NCBI RefSeq assembly: GCF_000376445.1
Contig: NZ_AQXI01000001.1
Coordinates: 62,001-126,000, forward strand
DNA from: Haladaptatus paucihalophilus DX253
GTDB lineage: Archaea; Halobacteriota; Halobacteria; Halobacteriales; Haladaptataceae
Direction: 5' to 3'
Length of the DNA: 64,000 bases
Shown: in pieces, positions 34,696 to 42,042 of the stretch
How the letters are laid out: every line of letters starts with the position of its first letter
Position numbering within the stretch: the first letter of the stretch is position 1
Notes under the pieces: generated by a model
Told to the model about the DNA's origin: nothing
Database searches by the model: none
The model's input: only the letters and a program-made list of their open reading frames with translations
Position numbers and translations under genes: made by a program

Positions 34696-36431
34696 CTCGA
34701 AACGCCGAAGTCGCGGCGCTGTTCGAGGAGTACGCCGATTTGGTCGAAGCACAGGACGTGCAGTACAAGCCACAGGCCTATCGCCGCGCCGCGGACAACA
34801 TCCGCGACTACCCCGAGGACATCGAGGAGTTGGCGGCCGAGGGTCCCGATGCAGTCGGGCAAATCCCGCAGGTCGGCGACTCCATCGCGAGCAAGGTCAT
34901 CGAGTACTTCGAGACGGGCGAAATCGAGGAACTCGAAGAGGAACGCGCGAACCTCCCGGTCGAGATGGCGGAACTGACGCGCGTCGAGGGCGTCGGCCCG
35001 AAGACGGTCGGCGACCTCTATCACGAACTCGGCGTGCAGACGCTGGACGATTTGGAGGACGCCGCCCGCAAGGGGAAGATTCAGGAGATAAAGGGCTACG
35101 GTCCCAAATCGGAGCAGAACATCCTCGACGGCATCGAGTTCGCGCGGACGGTTCGCGGACGGGAACTGCTCGGCGACGCCCGTCCGGTCGGCGAGCAGGT
35201 GCTCGCCTTCTTCGACGAGATACCGACCGTCGGGCGACACGAACTCGCCGGGTCGCTCCGCCGCTGGCGCGAGACCATCGGCGACATCGACGTCCTCGCC
35301 GAGAGCGAGGAGAAGGAGGCGGTCATCGACGCCTTCACCGACTGGGGGCGGGCGACGGAGGTTATCGAGGCGGGGACGGACAAGGCCGCCGTCCGCGTCT
35401 CCGACATGCGAATCGACCTCCGGGTCGTCGTTCCCGAGGAGTTCGGCAGCGCCCTCCAGTACTTCACGGGAAGCAAGAATCACAACATCACCCTCAGAAA
35501 CTACGCGATAGAGCAGGGCTACAAGGTGAACGAGTACGGCGTGTTCGATGTGAGTGATGTCGAAAACCCCGACGCTGGCCAGCGCGTCGGCGAGCGCGTC
35601 GCGGGCGAGACGGAAGCCAGCATGTACGACGCCCTCGGTTTGCCCCTGATTCCGCCCGAAATGCGCGAGGACAACGGCGAAATCGACGCCGCCCTCGCCG
35701 GGGACCTGCCCGACCTCATCGAAGAAGGTGACGTGCGCGGCGACCTGCACCTGCACACGAACTGGTCGGACGGGAACGACACTATCGCGGAGATGGTCGA
35801 AGGGGCCGCCGACTTCGGTCACGACTACATCGCCATCTCCGACCACGCGACGGGTTCGGGAATGGTCGGCGGCGTCGGCTTGGACGACGAGGAACTCGAA
35901 GCACAGATAGACGAGGTTCGAGCGGTCGCCGAGGATGCCGCCATCGACGTGTTCACGGGCGTCGAGGCGAACATCGACCCGGACGGGGGGATCAGCGTCG
36001 GCGACGACGTGCTCGCCGACTTGGACATCGTGGTCGCCTCGCCGCACAGCGGTCTCGACGGCGACGGAACCGACCGCCTGATTCGAGCGATAGAGCATCC
36101 GAGCGTCGATATTCTGGGCCACCCGAGCGGTCGGCTCATCAACCGCCGTCCCGGTCACGATTTCGACGTCCGAGCGGTGGCGCGCGCCGCCGCGGACAAC
36201 GGCGTCGCGCTGGAGATCAACAGCAACCCCCACCGACTCGACCTCTGGGGTGCGGCGGTACAGGTGGCGGTGGAGGAAGGTGCCACCATCGCCATCGACA
36301 CCGACGCCCACAGCCCCGCGGAATACCGGAACGTCAGGTACGGCGTTCACACCGCACGACGGGGGTGGGCCGAGGCCGCGGACGTGCTCAACGCCCGCGA
36401 CGCGGCGGGCGTCCGCGGGTTCCTTCACTGA
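34692..36431 (+). CDS. polX: Family X DNA polymerase with PHP domain
   Basis: 579 residues. The N-terminal helix-hairpin-helix region is AEVAALFEEYADLVEAQDVQ, followed by VEGVGPKTV. The polymerase palm has GSLRRWRETIGDIDVL (catalytic Asp pair) and RIDLRVVVP. The C-terminal PHP exonuclease domain starts at GDLHLHTNWSDG and includes AISDHATGSGMVGG, GVEANID, LDIVVASPHSGL, DILGHPSGRL and IDTDAHSP. Such proteins do gap filling in base-excision repair with 3' exonuclease activity. It is coupled to DUF5788 upstream and Mut7-C downstream (1-bp overlap). Confidence 0.96.
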   Translation: MTRNAEVAALFEEYADLVEAQDVQYKPQAYRRAADNIRDYPEDIEELAAEGPDAVGQIPQVGDSIASKVIEYFETGEIEELEEERANLPVEMAELTRVEGVGPKTVGDLYHELGVQTLDDLEDAARKGKIQEIKGYGPKSEQNILDGIEFARTVRGRELLGDARPVGEQVLAFFDEIPTVGRHELAGSLRRWRETIGDIDVLAESEEKEAVIDAFTDWGRATEVIEAGTDKAAVRVSDMRIDLRVVVPEEFGSALQYFTGSKNHNITLRNYAIEQGYKVNEYGVFDVSDVENPDAGQRVGERVAGETEASMYDALGLPLIPPEMREDNGEIDAALAGDLPDLIEEGDVRGDLHLHTNWSDGNDTIAEMVEGAADFGHDYIAISDHATGSGMVGGVGLDDEELEAQIDEVRAVAEDAAIDVFTGVEANIDPDGGISVGDDVLADLDIVVASPHSGLDGDGTDRLIRAIEHPSVDILGHPSGRLINRRPGHDFDVRAVARAAADNGVALEINSNPHRLDLWGAAVQVAVEEGATIAIDTDAHSPAEYRNVRYGVHTARRGWAEAADVLNARDAAGVRGFLH

Positions 36432-36865
36432 TGGGTCGCCGCTTCTTTCTCGACGTGATGCTTGGGTCGCTCTCGACGTACCTCCGCATGTGCGGGTACG
36501 ATGCGGCGTACGCGCTGGATAGGGGCGTCGAGGCGGACGACGCGATTCTCGAACTGGCCGGAACGGAGGACAGGACGCTCGTGACGCGGGACGTGCAACT
36601 GGCCGAGCGCGCCGACGACGCCTTCCTCATCGAATCGCTCGACGTCCGCGACCAACTCCGCGAACTCCGGAACGACGGGGTGAACCTCTCGCTGTCCGAA
36701 CCCGCGCGGTGTTCTTCCTGTAACGGAAAACTGGTTCGGGACGACGGACCCGCGCCAGACCACGCGCCGGACGGCAAACCCGTCTGGCGGTGTCGAGACT
36801 GTGGAAAGCGGTTCTGGAAAGGGAGCCACTGGGAGTCGGTCGAGCGGACGCTTTCGGAGTTGTAG
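36431..36865 (+). CDS. Mut7-C (PIN-like) RNase-domain protein
   Basis: 144 residues. The N-terminal PIN-like nuclease half is FFLDVMLGSLSTYLRMCGYD then RTLVTRDVQLAERA, with acidic residues for metal binding. The C-terminal zinc ribbon has CSSC and CRDCGKRFWKGSHW. This matches the stand-alone Mut7-C family of predicted ribonucleases. It overlaps polX by one base, so these three genes form one operon with possible nucleic-acid processing roles. Confidence 0.9.
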   Translation: MGRRFFLDVMLGSLSTYLRMCGYDAAYALDRGVEADDAILELAGTEDRTLVTRDVQLAERADDAFLIESLDVRDQLRELRNDGVNLSLSEPARCSSCNGKLVRDDGPAPDHAPDGKPVWRCRDCGKRFWKGSHWESVERTLSEL

Positions 36866-36873
36866 GGGCTTTT

Positions 36874-37689
36874 CTACCGATTCGATTCCCACCGCTCGCA
36901 CGCGTCCATGTCGGTCATCCGCCGGTCGTGCAGGCCGCAGTAGGGCGTCATGCCGGAGTCGGTGCGGACGTAATCGAAGTGGGCGCAGTTGCCGCAGTAG
37001 GCGTCCGTTGGGTTCGCCGGGGTCGATTCGGTCGCGGCGGTCCCGCTCGTCCCTTGACCTGCCGTGTCCACGGGGGAGGAGATGTCGTCGCTCGCCGCGC
37101 CGCCATCGCTGACGGCTTCGGTACCGACCGGGTCGTCGCCGAAGACGCCGATGCCGCCGAGACCGCTGGGTTTCTCGACTTCGACGATTTTCGTCTCGCC
37201 CTTGCGCGTGACCTCCATCGTGACGGTTCCGCCGGGGTCGTTGCGCGTCTTGAAGTTCACGACGGCGGAGAACAGACACCAGAACGTCGTGATGAGGCCG
37301 GTGAAGTACACCGCGACGACGGGCAGGGTGAGGTGTTCGCCGTGTCCGCGCCAGTGTTGCGGGTAGGCGTACCAGAACATGGCGACGCCGAGAATCGTGA
37401 TGCTGGACCCGATGGCCGCCGCCGCCCGCACGCGGTCGCTCGTGGCGGGGAGAACGACGAACACGCCGACGAAGACGGCGGGGACGCCCAACCCGGCGGT
37501 GATGCCCGCGAGTCTGTACGATCCGTAGTTGTCGAGACCCATCGCCGCGAAACTGTTCGTCGTCGCCGCGAGGATACCCACGACGACGAGCAACGACCCG
37601 ACGAGAAACAGGCCGACGCCGAGATAGAGGCGTCGGGGGCGTTTTTTCACGCCGCCGTGCCCTTCGTACGTTTCCCCGAGGCTTGTCAT
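36874..37689 (-). CDS. DUF7139 membrane protein with C-terminal zinc-binding tail
   Basis: 271 residues with four transmembrane helices (about 20-155), then a cytoplasmic NFKTRNDPGGTVTMEVTRKG segment and a low-complexity linker. The C-terminal metal-binding module is DAYCGNCAHFDYVRTD, then TPYCGLHDRRM and DACERW (four Cys, one or two His). The family is conserved in haloarchaea with unknown function. It is convergent with the Mut7-C gene, 8 bp apart. Confidence 0.85.
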   Translation of the reverse strand: MTSLGETYEGHGGVKKRPRRLYLGVGLFLVGSLLVVVGILAATTNSFAAMGLDNYGSYRLAGITAGLGVPAVFVGVFVVLPATSDRVRAAAAIGSSITILGVAMFWYAYPQHWRGHGEHLTLPVVAVYFTGLITTFWCLFSAVVNFKTRNDPGGTVTMEVTRKGETKIVEVEKPSGLGGIGVFGDDPVGTEAVSDGGAASDDISSPVDTAGQGTSGTAATESTPANPTDAYCGNCAHFDYVRTDSGMTPYCGLHDRRMTDMDACERWESNR

Positions 37690-37800
37690 GTGTCTGCCAT
37701 TGTAGTGTGGGTACTAAACTACTGCGTCAGACAACTATCACTATCGTTTGATATCGACCACGAGAACGGGGAAAAGTCGTGTACGCAGACGGAAATAATG

Positions 37801-37808
37801 GTGGATTT
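37801..37808. repeat. Left flanking direct repeat of the transposon-like island
   Basis: GTGGATTT directly precedes the first terminal inverted repeat (37809). GTGGATTC directly follows the last one (39524). Seven of eight bases agree, and 8 bp is the usual target duplication for the IS6 family, so the whole block probably moved as one unit. Confidence 0.55.
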
Positions 37809-38039
37809 GGCACTGTCTAGTTAAGCGATTCTGCTGTAAAGCAGTAGCTCACGTCCTCTACCGAACGCAGCTAACAAATCGATTATAACCATCGGTACAA
37901 CATTCTTGTGAATGCTGTCGAATTCTAGATTTTCATAGCGCAACCGATCTTATTCTCTAGAGTATCTCACTACTGGTCGGTGCATTGAATCTCAACAACC
38001 GTACCGTGGTCACTCGGTTTCCCTTAACTAGACAGTGCC
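37809..38039. mobile_element. MITE with IS6-like terminal repeats
   Basis: 231 bp bounded by GGCACTGTCTAGTTAAG and its exact inverted complement (17 bp). There is no coding sequence. The ends match those of the IS at 38791, so the IS transposase could mobilise it. The internal sequence is not derived from that IS. There are no matching 8-mers on its two sides. Confidence 0.7.
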
Positions 38040-38176
38040 CTTGGTTCTTAAATAGACAATCTCAGATTGATCAGTAGTATAAAAGCTAAAATTGGACGAT
38101 AAATATATAATATCATATGATAAATTGACTGGAAGAAACGGAAGTACTAACGTCATTAAGATTGAATAGCTAGTGC

Positions 38177-38497
38177 ATGAGTGTAATTTCCAAATCAACC
38201 CCATCAGGTCGTAGTCTACTCCAACCCAAACGGTTAGTCCCAGTAATCATGGGCTTCATATGGTTCTTGATCTTCCAGTATTACGCTCGAATACTTCTCG
38301 GTATCCCAGAAAACCCCATTTCCAAGATCCTTGATGCATTGCTTGAGATTACATTGATGCCACTAGATATTCTTTCAGGATCCGTTGTAAATACAGTGGA
38401 GTGGGGAGATATCGCACAATTTTCAATGATATTAGTCTACACATTTATTGTTGCAATATTTTTCACGACTATAATCCAAGTGGTAAGAAAGATATAA
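38177..38497 (+). CDS. Orphan membrane protein inside the AT-rich island
   Basis: 106 residues with about three hydrophobic segments (LVPVIMGFIWFLIFQYYARI, ILDALLEITLMPLDIL and FSMILVYTFIVAIFFTTII). Codon use is clearly more AT-rich than the rest of the window, a sign of transfer. The upstream region is rich in A/T with several TATA-like sequences. There is no recognised family, and no partner gene lies in the island. It may be cargo such as a phage or plasmid protein. Confidence 0.6.
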   Translation: MSVISKSTPSGRSLLQPKRLVPVIMGFIWFLIFQYYARILLGIPENPISKILDALLEITLMPLDILSGSVVNTVEWGDIAQFSMILVYTFIVAIFFTTIIQVVRKI

Positions 38498-38790
38498 TTA
38501 GCCATCAATACAGATATTGTGTTTCTACATTTGCCAGAGATTATAGAATGATATTGTCAACCAGCAGTGGTTTTATAATTATACACAAAATTTGCCATCG
38601 TCTATAAAAATCTTAGGTTTGGGGTATGAGATGAAATCATATCATTCTCCATCTGACTTCATTCGATAGAATAATTATTAGGCTGAGTAAGGAACAATTC
38701 CTTGGTTCCTCTATTGTACAGTACTTTATTTCGAAGATTTCGATCCGAGATGTCAATGCATACAATCATATCATACACAGTCAGTACAAA
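38498..38790. other. AT-rich non-coding stretch in the island
   Basis: 293 bp with no credible gene. GGAAC and GTTCC around 38691-38708 form a weak inverted repeat. The 8-mer CTTGGTTC at 38701 also occurs directly after the MITE at 38040, which may be chance. Nothing else stands out. Confidence 0.4.
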
Positions 38791-39524
38791 GGCACTGTCT
38801 AGTTAAGCTCCTCCTCGACAGGTGTTCGGTTTTCAAGCGATTGATGCGGTCTCTGACGGTTATAATAATGCACAAACTGTTCAAGCCATCGCTGAACGCT
38901 CGGCCGACTGCCAACCCATGACGTATGGAAGCGGCCGATCCGCTATTTAAGCGTGTGAAACCACCTTTCGATCAGGTTTCGCTCTGTGTAGTCGAGTTGA
39001 CCGCTCAACCCAATTCGGAAGAAGGCAGTCCGATATCCATAGCCATCAACGAGAAACACGGCGTCCGAAAGATCGTGTTTCTCAGCTAGTTGACCGAGAA
39101 ACGCAGCCGCCGAATCAGTGCCATGCCGATCAAACACTTTGACATCGAGCAGCAGTTTTGTTTCGGTGTCTATTGCATCGTACACCCAAGACCATTCGCC
39201 GTTGATTTTGACAGCGGTTTCGTCCACCGCGACCCGCGTCGGCGCTGCCGACGGCGGGTCGGAGACACTGTCAGATACTCGATGAACCCATTGAAAAATC
39301 GCTTGATGCGACCGATTCACGCCGAGAAGCGCAAGAATCGATTTTGTTTCCCTGAGCGAACAACCGGTCGCGTGGAGCCGGACAGCGAACGCCCTGACGG
39401 GCGTTGCCGTCCGCTCAGGCTCCCAACATTCAAGCGTAGCCGTGTCTAAACACTCTCTGAGCAGGTTTGAGAGTAGCATCAATCACTAACTCTTCGACCT
39501 GTTCGTCCTTATCTAGACAGTGCC
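38791..39524 (-). mobile_element. IS6-like insertion sequence
   Basis: 734 bp with terminal inverted repeats GGCACTGTCTAGTTAAG (left) and GGCACTGTCTAGATAAG (right, read inward), one mismatch in 17. It contains a single transposase gene on the minus strand that fills almost its whole length, as usual for the IS6 family. The flanking 8-mers differ (AGTACAAA left, GTGGATTC right). Confidence 0.8.
38799..39479 (-). pseudogene. IS6-family transposase interrupted by a nonsense codon
   Basis: From ATG 39479 the frame runs in phase to the TAG at 38799-38801 but is broken by an in-frame TAG at 38943-38945. The N-terminal helix-turn-helix part is LHATGCSLRETKSILALLGV. The DDE residues lie in VAVDETAVKI, FLVDGYGY and NLIERWFHTLK, all before the stop. 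The lost C-terminus (RIGRFHTSWVGS to RPHQSLENRTPVEEEL) is well preserved in frame, so the mutation is recent. A single A-to-T change from AAG would explain it. The remaining part may be inactive unless the stop is read through. Confidence 0.8.
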
Positions 39525-39532
39525 GTGGATTC
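39525..39532. repeat. Right flanking direct repeat of the island
   Basis: GTGGATTC follows the right end of the IS and matches GTGGATTT at 37801-37808 in seven of eight bases. Confidence 0.55.
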
Positions 39533-39627
39533 GAATGGGAAATATTCCCGATAAAATGTCAGACGGGATACCCTCGAATGCGGCAGTCTTCGGACATCAC
39601 GACAGCGACCGAAGGGAGCGATAGGCC

Positions 39628-39728
39628 GGTGACACAACCACCAGATACGAAATTTTCACAAACAACAGCAGTCCGCCGGTGACACAACCGCCGAAATCTG
39701 CCAGTGACACAACCGCCAAAATCTGTCG
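39628..39728. repeat. 25-bp tandem repeat array (element copy B)
   Basis: The core TGACACAACC starts at 39630, 39680 and 39705. The 50-bp gap holds a decayed unit (TTCACAAACAACAGCAG), so the period is 25 bp with about four units. The units read GGTGACACAACCRCCRRA as in the array at 16.93 kb. It starts about 100 bp after the IS-bearing island. Confidence 0.75.
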
Positions 39729-39733
39729 CTCAC

Positions 39734-39754
39734 CGAAAGACCGGCGGTCTTTCG
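39734..39754. repeat. Hairpin between array and conserved stem in copy B
   Basis: CGAAAGACC (39734-39742) and GGTCTTTCG (39746-39754) pair perfectly around GGC. It has no counterpart in copy A, so this part of the element is variable. Confidence 0.55.
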
Positions 39755-39786
39755 AGCCGTCACAATCGCGGTGCGACTGTAAGCCA

Positions 39787-39809
39787 CCGGAAAATCTCCG
39801 ATTTTCCGG
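39787..39809. repeat. Conserved hairpin of element copy B
   Basis: CCGGAAAATC, a TCC loop and GATTTTCCGG. The stem is identical in sequence to that at 17013-17035 in copy A, while the surrounding spacers differ. Confidence 0.7.
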
Positions 39810-39827
39810 GCCGACGACAGAATGGAG

Positions 39828-39856
39828 ACGAACGACTCGCGGTGCGAGTCGTTCGT
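39828..39856. repeat. 13-bp hairpin in copy B
   Basis: ACGAACGACTCGC (39828-39840) and GCGAGTCGTTCGT (39844-39856) pair perfectly around GGT. It precedes the GGAGGAGTG block by 9 bases. Confidence 0.6.
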
Positions 39857-39865
39857 CGAAATGAA

Positions 39866-40031
39866 GGAGGAGTGTCTTCGTGAGCGCAGCGAACGAAGGC
39901 TCGAAAGTCGCATGCCCGCGGAGCGAAGCGAGCAGGAACGTCTTTCGGTGCTTTTGGTCCAGCTTTTGCAAGGGAGGAAGGTCGAATCCGGCGCGAATCG
40001 CGCCGGATTCGGCTCCCGACCACAGCAAAAG
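39866..40031 (+). ncRNA. Structured domain of element copy B, candidate RNA
   Basis: It begins with GGAGGAGTG (39866-39874) and contains TGCTTTTGGTCCAGCTTTTG (39949-39968), aligned to copy A at 17099. CTTTTGC (39963-39969) pairs with GCAAAAG (40025-40031) to close the domain. Inside, GGGAG/CTCCC (39972/40013) and the 14-bp stem CGAATCCGGCGCGA/TCGCGCCGGATTCG (39983-40011) form one long hairpin, instead of the three found in copy A. A further hairpin (CTTCGT/ACGAAG, 39876-39898) follows GGAGGAGTG. It ends 43 bp before the DUF5789-like gene, so it could be its leader. Confidence 0.5.
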
Positions 40032-40074
40032 GTGGTTCGAAAAACCTAATCCCCACCCTGTCAAACGGCCCAGT

Positions 40075-40365
40075 ATGGCTGACGATACCGAAGACGAAGG
40101 GCCCGCTGTCGAACTCGGCGAGCGCGAGCCCGTCGATGGCGCACCGCTCGCACGAGTCACCTCGCGGTTGTTCTGGCCCGTCCAGAAGAGCGAAGTCGAA
40201 CGAAAGGAGGGAGGCGAGACGATTCGGACCCCGGACGGCCCGCAGGAACTCGCCGACGTGCTGGAAGCGGTCGACGAAACGTACTTCCAGAGCGAACAGG
40301 AGTTCACCAACGCCGTCGAGGACGCCATCGGAACCGGACCGATTCCCACCGCCGACGATTCGTGA
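40075..40365 (+). CDS. DUF5789-like small acidic protein
   Basis: 96 residues from ATG 40075. An acidic N-terminus precedes LFWPVQKSEVERKEGGETIR and TPDGPQELADVLEAVDETYF, the pattern of DUF5789/DUF2795-type haloarchaeal proteins. It is soluble, with no catalytic motif. The stop overlaps the GTG of the CPBP-like gene by 4 bp, so the two are coupled. Function unknown. Confidence 0.78.
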   Translation: MADDTEDEGPAVELGEREPVDGAPLARVTSRLFWPVQKSEVERKEGGETIRTPDGPQELADVLEAVDETYFQSEQEFTNAVEDAIGTGPIPTADDS

Positions 40366-41048
40366 ACTTCTCCCGGACCGTCGGGGACCGGACGTTCGGC
40401 CTGACGTGGGTACGGTTGTCGCTCCTCGTCGGGGCGCTCATCGCGGTCGCGTGGTCGTACTGGCCGAGCACCGGCGGGAGTCTGAACCTCCGCGTTTTCC
40501 GCGACGTGACGCTGTATATCGCCATTCCCGGCGCGCTCGCGGTGACGCACGGTCGCCGCATCGGCTATCGGGTGAACCGAAAAGCGATTCGCAACACGCT
40601 CGTTCTCTTGGCGTTCGTCGTTCCGATATACGTCGTCGGGTCGTCGCTCCCGACGATTCGGACCTACTACCCGATGTGGGAGACGAACGCCGCGCTCGGG
40701 AGCTTTCTCCCGCACGCGGTGAAGCAGTTCATCGTCGTTCTCGCCGCCGAAACGTACTATCGCGGCTTTCTCTGCGTCGGCGTTCGGAAGATCGGTTTCA
40801 AGAGCGTCTTCGTGAGTCCGATAATCTACGCGTTTCACCACTTGGGTAAGCCGCCGGTCGAGGTCATCCTCTCGGGACCGACGGACGTGCTGTTCGGCGC
40901 GGTGGATTACAACTGCGATTCGGTGTTGCCGTCCGTCGTCGCCCACGGTATCGGCCTGATGCTCCTCGACTGGTTGGTGCTCCACGAACCGCTCATCCCA
41001 CAGGATACCGTGTTGAACTGGCTGTCGTGGCTTCCGGTGCATCTGTGA
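40362..41048 (+). CDS. CPBP-like membrane protein, divergent protease motif
   Basis: 228 residues with about six transmembrane segments. AAETYYRGFLC stands where CPBP proteases have EExxxR, so one Glu is Ala. YAFHHLGKPP corresponds to the FxxxH motif. VVAHGIGLMLLD is where the last HxxxB motif sits, but the usual Asn/Asp spacing is off. It may therefore be an inactive or altered relative of the CAAX protease family. The start is GTG 40362 inside the previous gene. It overlaps the EamA gene by 1 bp. Confidence 0.75.
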   Translation: MNFSRTVGDRTFGLTWVRLSLLVGALIAVAWSYWPSTGGSLNLRVFRDVTLYIAIPGALAVTHGRRIGYRVNRKAIRNTLVLLAFVVPIYVVGSSLPTIRTYYPMWETNAALGSFLPHAVKQFIVVLAAETYYRGFLCVGVRKIGFKSVFVSPIIYAFHHLGKPPVEVILSGPTDVLFGAVDYNCDSVLPSVVAHGIGLMLLDWLVLHEPLIPQDTVLNWLSWLPVHL

Positions 41049-41971
41049 TGTCCGGCATGGTCGGAATGGTCGAGCGGATGGAAGATGAAGTGTCTCCGAT
41101 GACGGCGCTCGCCGTCGCCATCGTCGCGGTGAGCACGAGCGCCATCCTCATCGAACTCAGCAACGCGCCGAGCATCGTCAAGGCGCTGTACCGGTCGCTG
41201 TTCACGACGCTGTTGCTCGCGCCGTTCGCGGTCACGCGCTATCGGGACGACCTCCGGACGTTCTCGCGTCGGGATTTGCTCATCGCGGTCGTCACCGGGT
41301 GTGCCCTCGCCGGACACTTCATCGCGTGGTTCGAGAGTTTGGACTGGACCACGGTCGCCGCGTCCGTGACGCTCGTTCAGTCACAACCGCTCTTCGTGGC
41401 ATTCGGCGCGTGGGCGCTGTTGGACGAGCGCGTCACTCGAAAAACGATGGTCGGCATCCTCGTCGCCCTGCTCGGGATGGTGGCGATGTCGTTCGGCGAC
41501 TTCCTCTCTCCCGCGACGGTCGCGGGACAGCGCCCGCTCTACGGCAATGCGCTCGCGGTCATCGGGGCGATTGCGGCGGCGGGCTACGTCCTCGCCGGGC
41601 GCTCGCTCCGCCAACGGGTGTCCCTGATTCCCTACGTGACCGTGGTGTACGGCGTCTCCACGGTCGTACTGTTCGGTGCCGCGCTGACGAGCGGTGCGCA
41701 GGTTTCCCTCGCCGCGTACCGACCGACGGAGTGGGTGCTGTTTTTGGGTATGGCCGTCGGTCCCGGCATCTTCGGTCACACCGTCATCAACTGGGCGCTG
41801 AAATACGTCGAATCGAGCGTCGTGAGCGTCACGCTCCTCGGCGAACCCGTCGGTAGCACGGTGCTCGCGTTGGTTATCCTCGGACAGGTACCGGGCGTCG
41901 CAACGATGGTCGGCGGCGCCGTCGTCCTCGGCGGCATCTACGTCGCCTCGACCGGACGGGAAAGCCAGTAG
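41048..41971 (+). CDS. EamA-family transporter
   Basis: 307 residues with ten transmembrane helices in two EamA repeats (for example KALYRSLFTTLLLAPFAV then FIAWFESLDWTTVAASVTLV, and GPGIFGHTVINWALKYVESS then VVSVTLLGEPVGSTV). It is a drug/metabolite superfamily exporter or importer of unknown substrate. ATG 41048 overlaps the previous stop. A longer start at 41027 is possible but runs through the CPBP gene. Confidence 0.9.
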   Translation: MSGMVGMVERMEDEVSPMTALAVAIVAVSTSAILIELSNAPSIVKALYRSLFTTLLLAPFAVTRYRDDLRTFSRRDLLIAVVTGCALAGHFIAWFESLDWTTVAASVTLVQSQPLFVAFGAWALLDERVTRKTMVGILVALLGMVAMSFGDFLSPATVAGQRPLYGNALAVIGAIAAAGYVLAGRSLRQRVSLIPYVTVVYGVSTVVLFGAALTSGAQVSLAAYRPTEWVLFLGMAVGPGIFGHTVINWALKYVESSVVSVTLLGEPVGSTVLALVILGQVPGVATMVGGAVVLGGIYVASTGRESQ

Positions 41972-42042
41972 TCCGGACGGGAAAACCAGTAATTCGGCCG
42001 TGACGGTCGGTACTTCGGCCGCGAACCGTCAGTAGTCAGTAG

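Larger units (their letters stand above)
37809..39524. mobile_element. Composite transposon-like AT-rich island
   Basis: A 1716-bp block starts and ends with GGCACTGTCTAG and its complement. It consists of a 231-bp MITE, about 750 bp of AT-rich DNA with one membrane-protein gene, and a 734-bp IS6-like element. The base composition is far more AT-rich than the surroundings. The outer flanks are near-identical 8-mers (37801-37808 and 39525-39532), while the inner junctions share none, as expected for a composite unit. Confidence 0.6.

Noticed and set aside
34200-36428. 742-codon open frame on the minus strand
   Set aside because: Antisense to DUF5788 and polX, low-complexity composition and no motif.
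38040-38047. CTTGGTTC next to the MITE as a target duplication
   Set aside because: The second copy (38701) is not adjacent to an element end, so it is probably chance.
39597-41042. 481-codon minus-strand frame over element copy B and the following genes
   Set aside because: It runs through the repeat array, hairpins and two supported plus-strand genes; no family.
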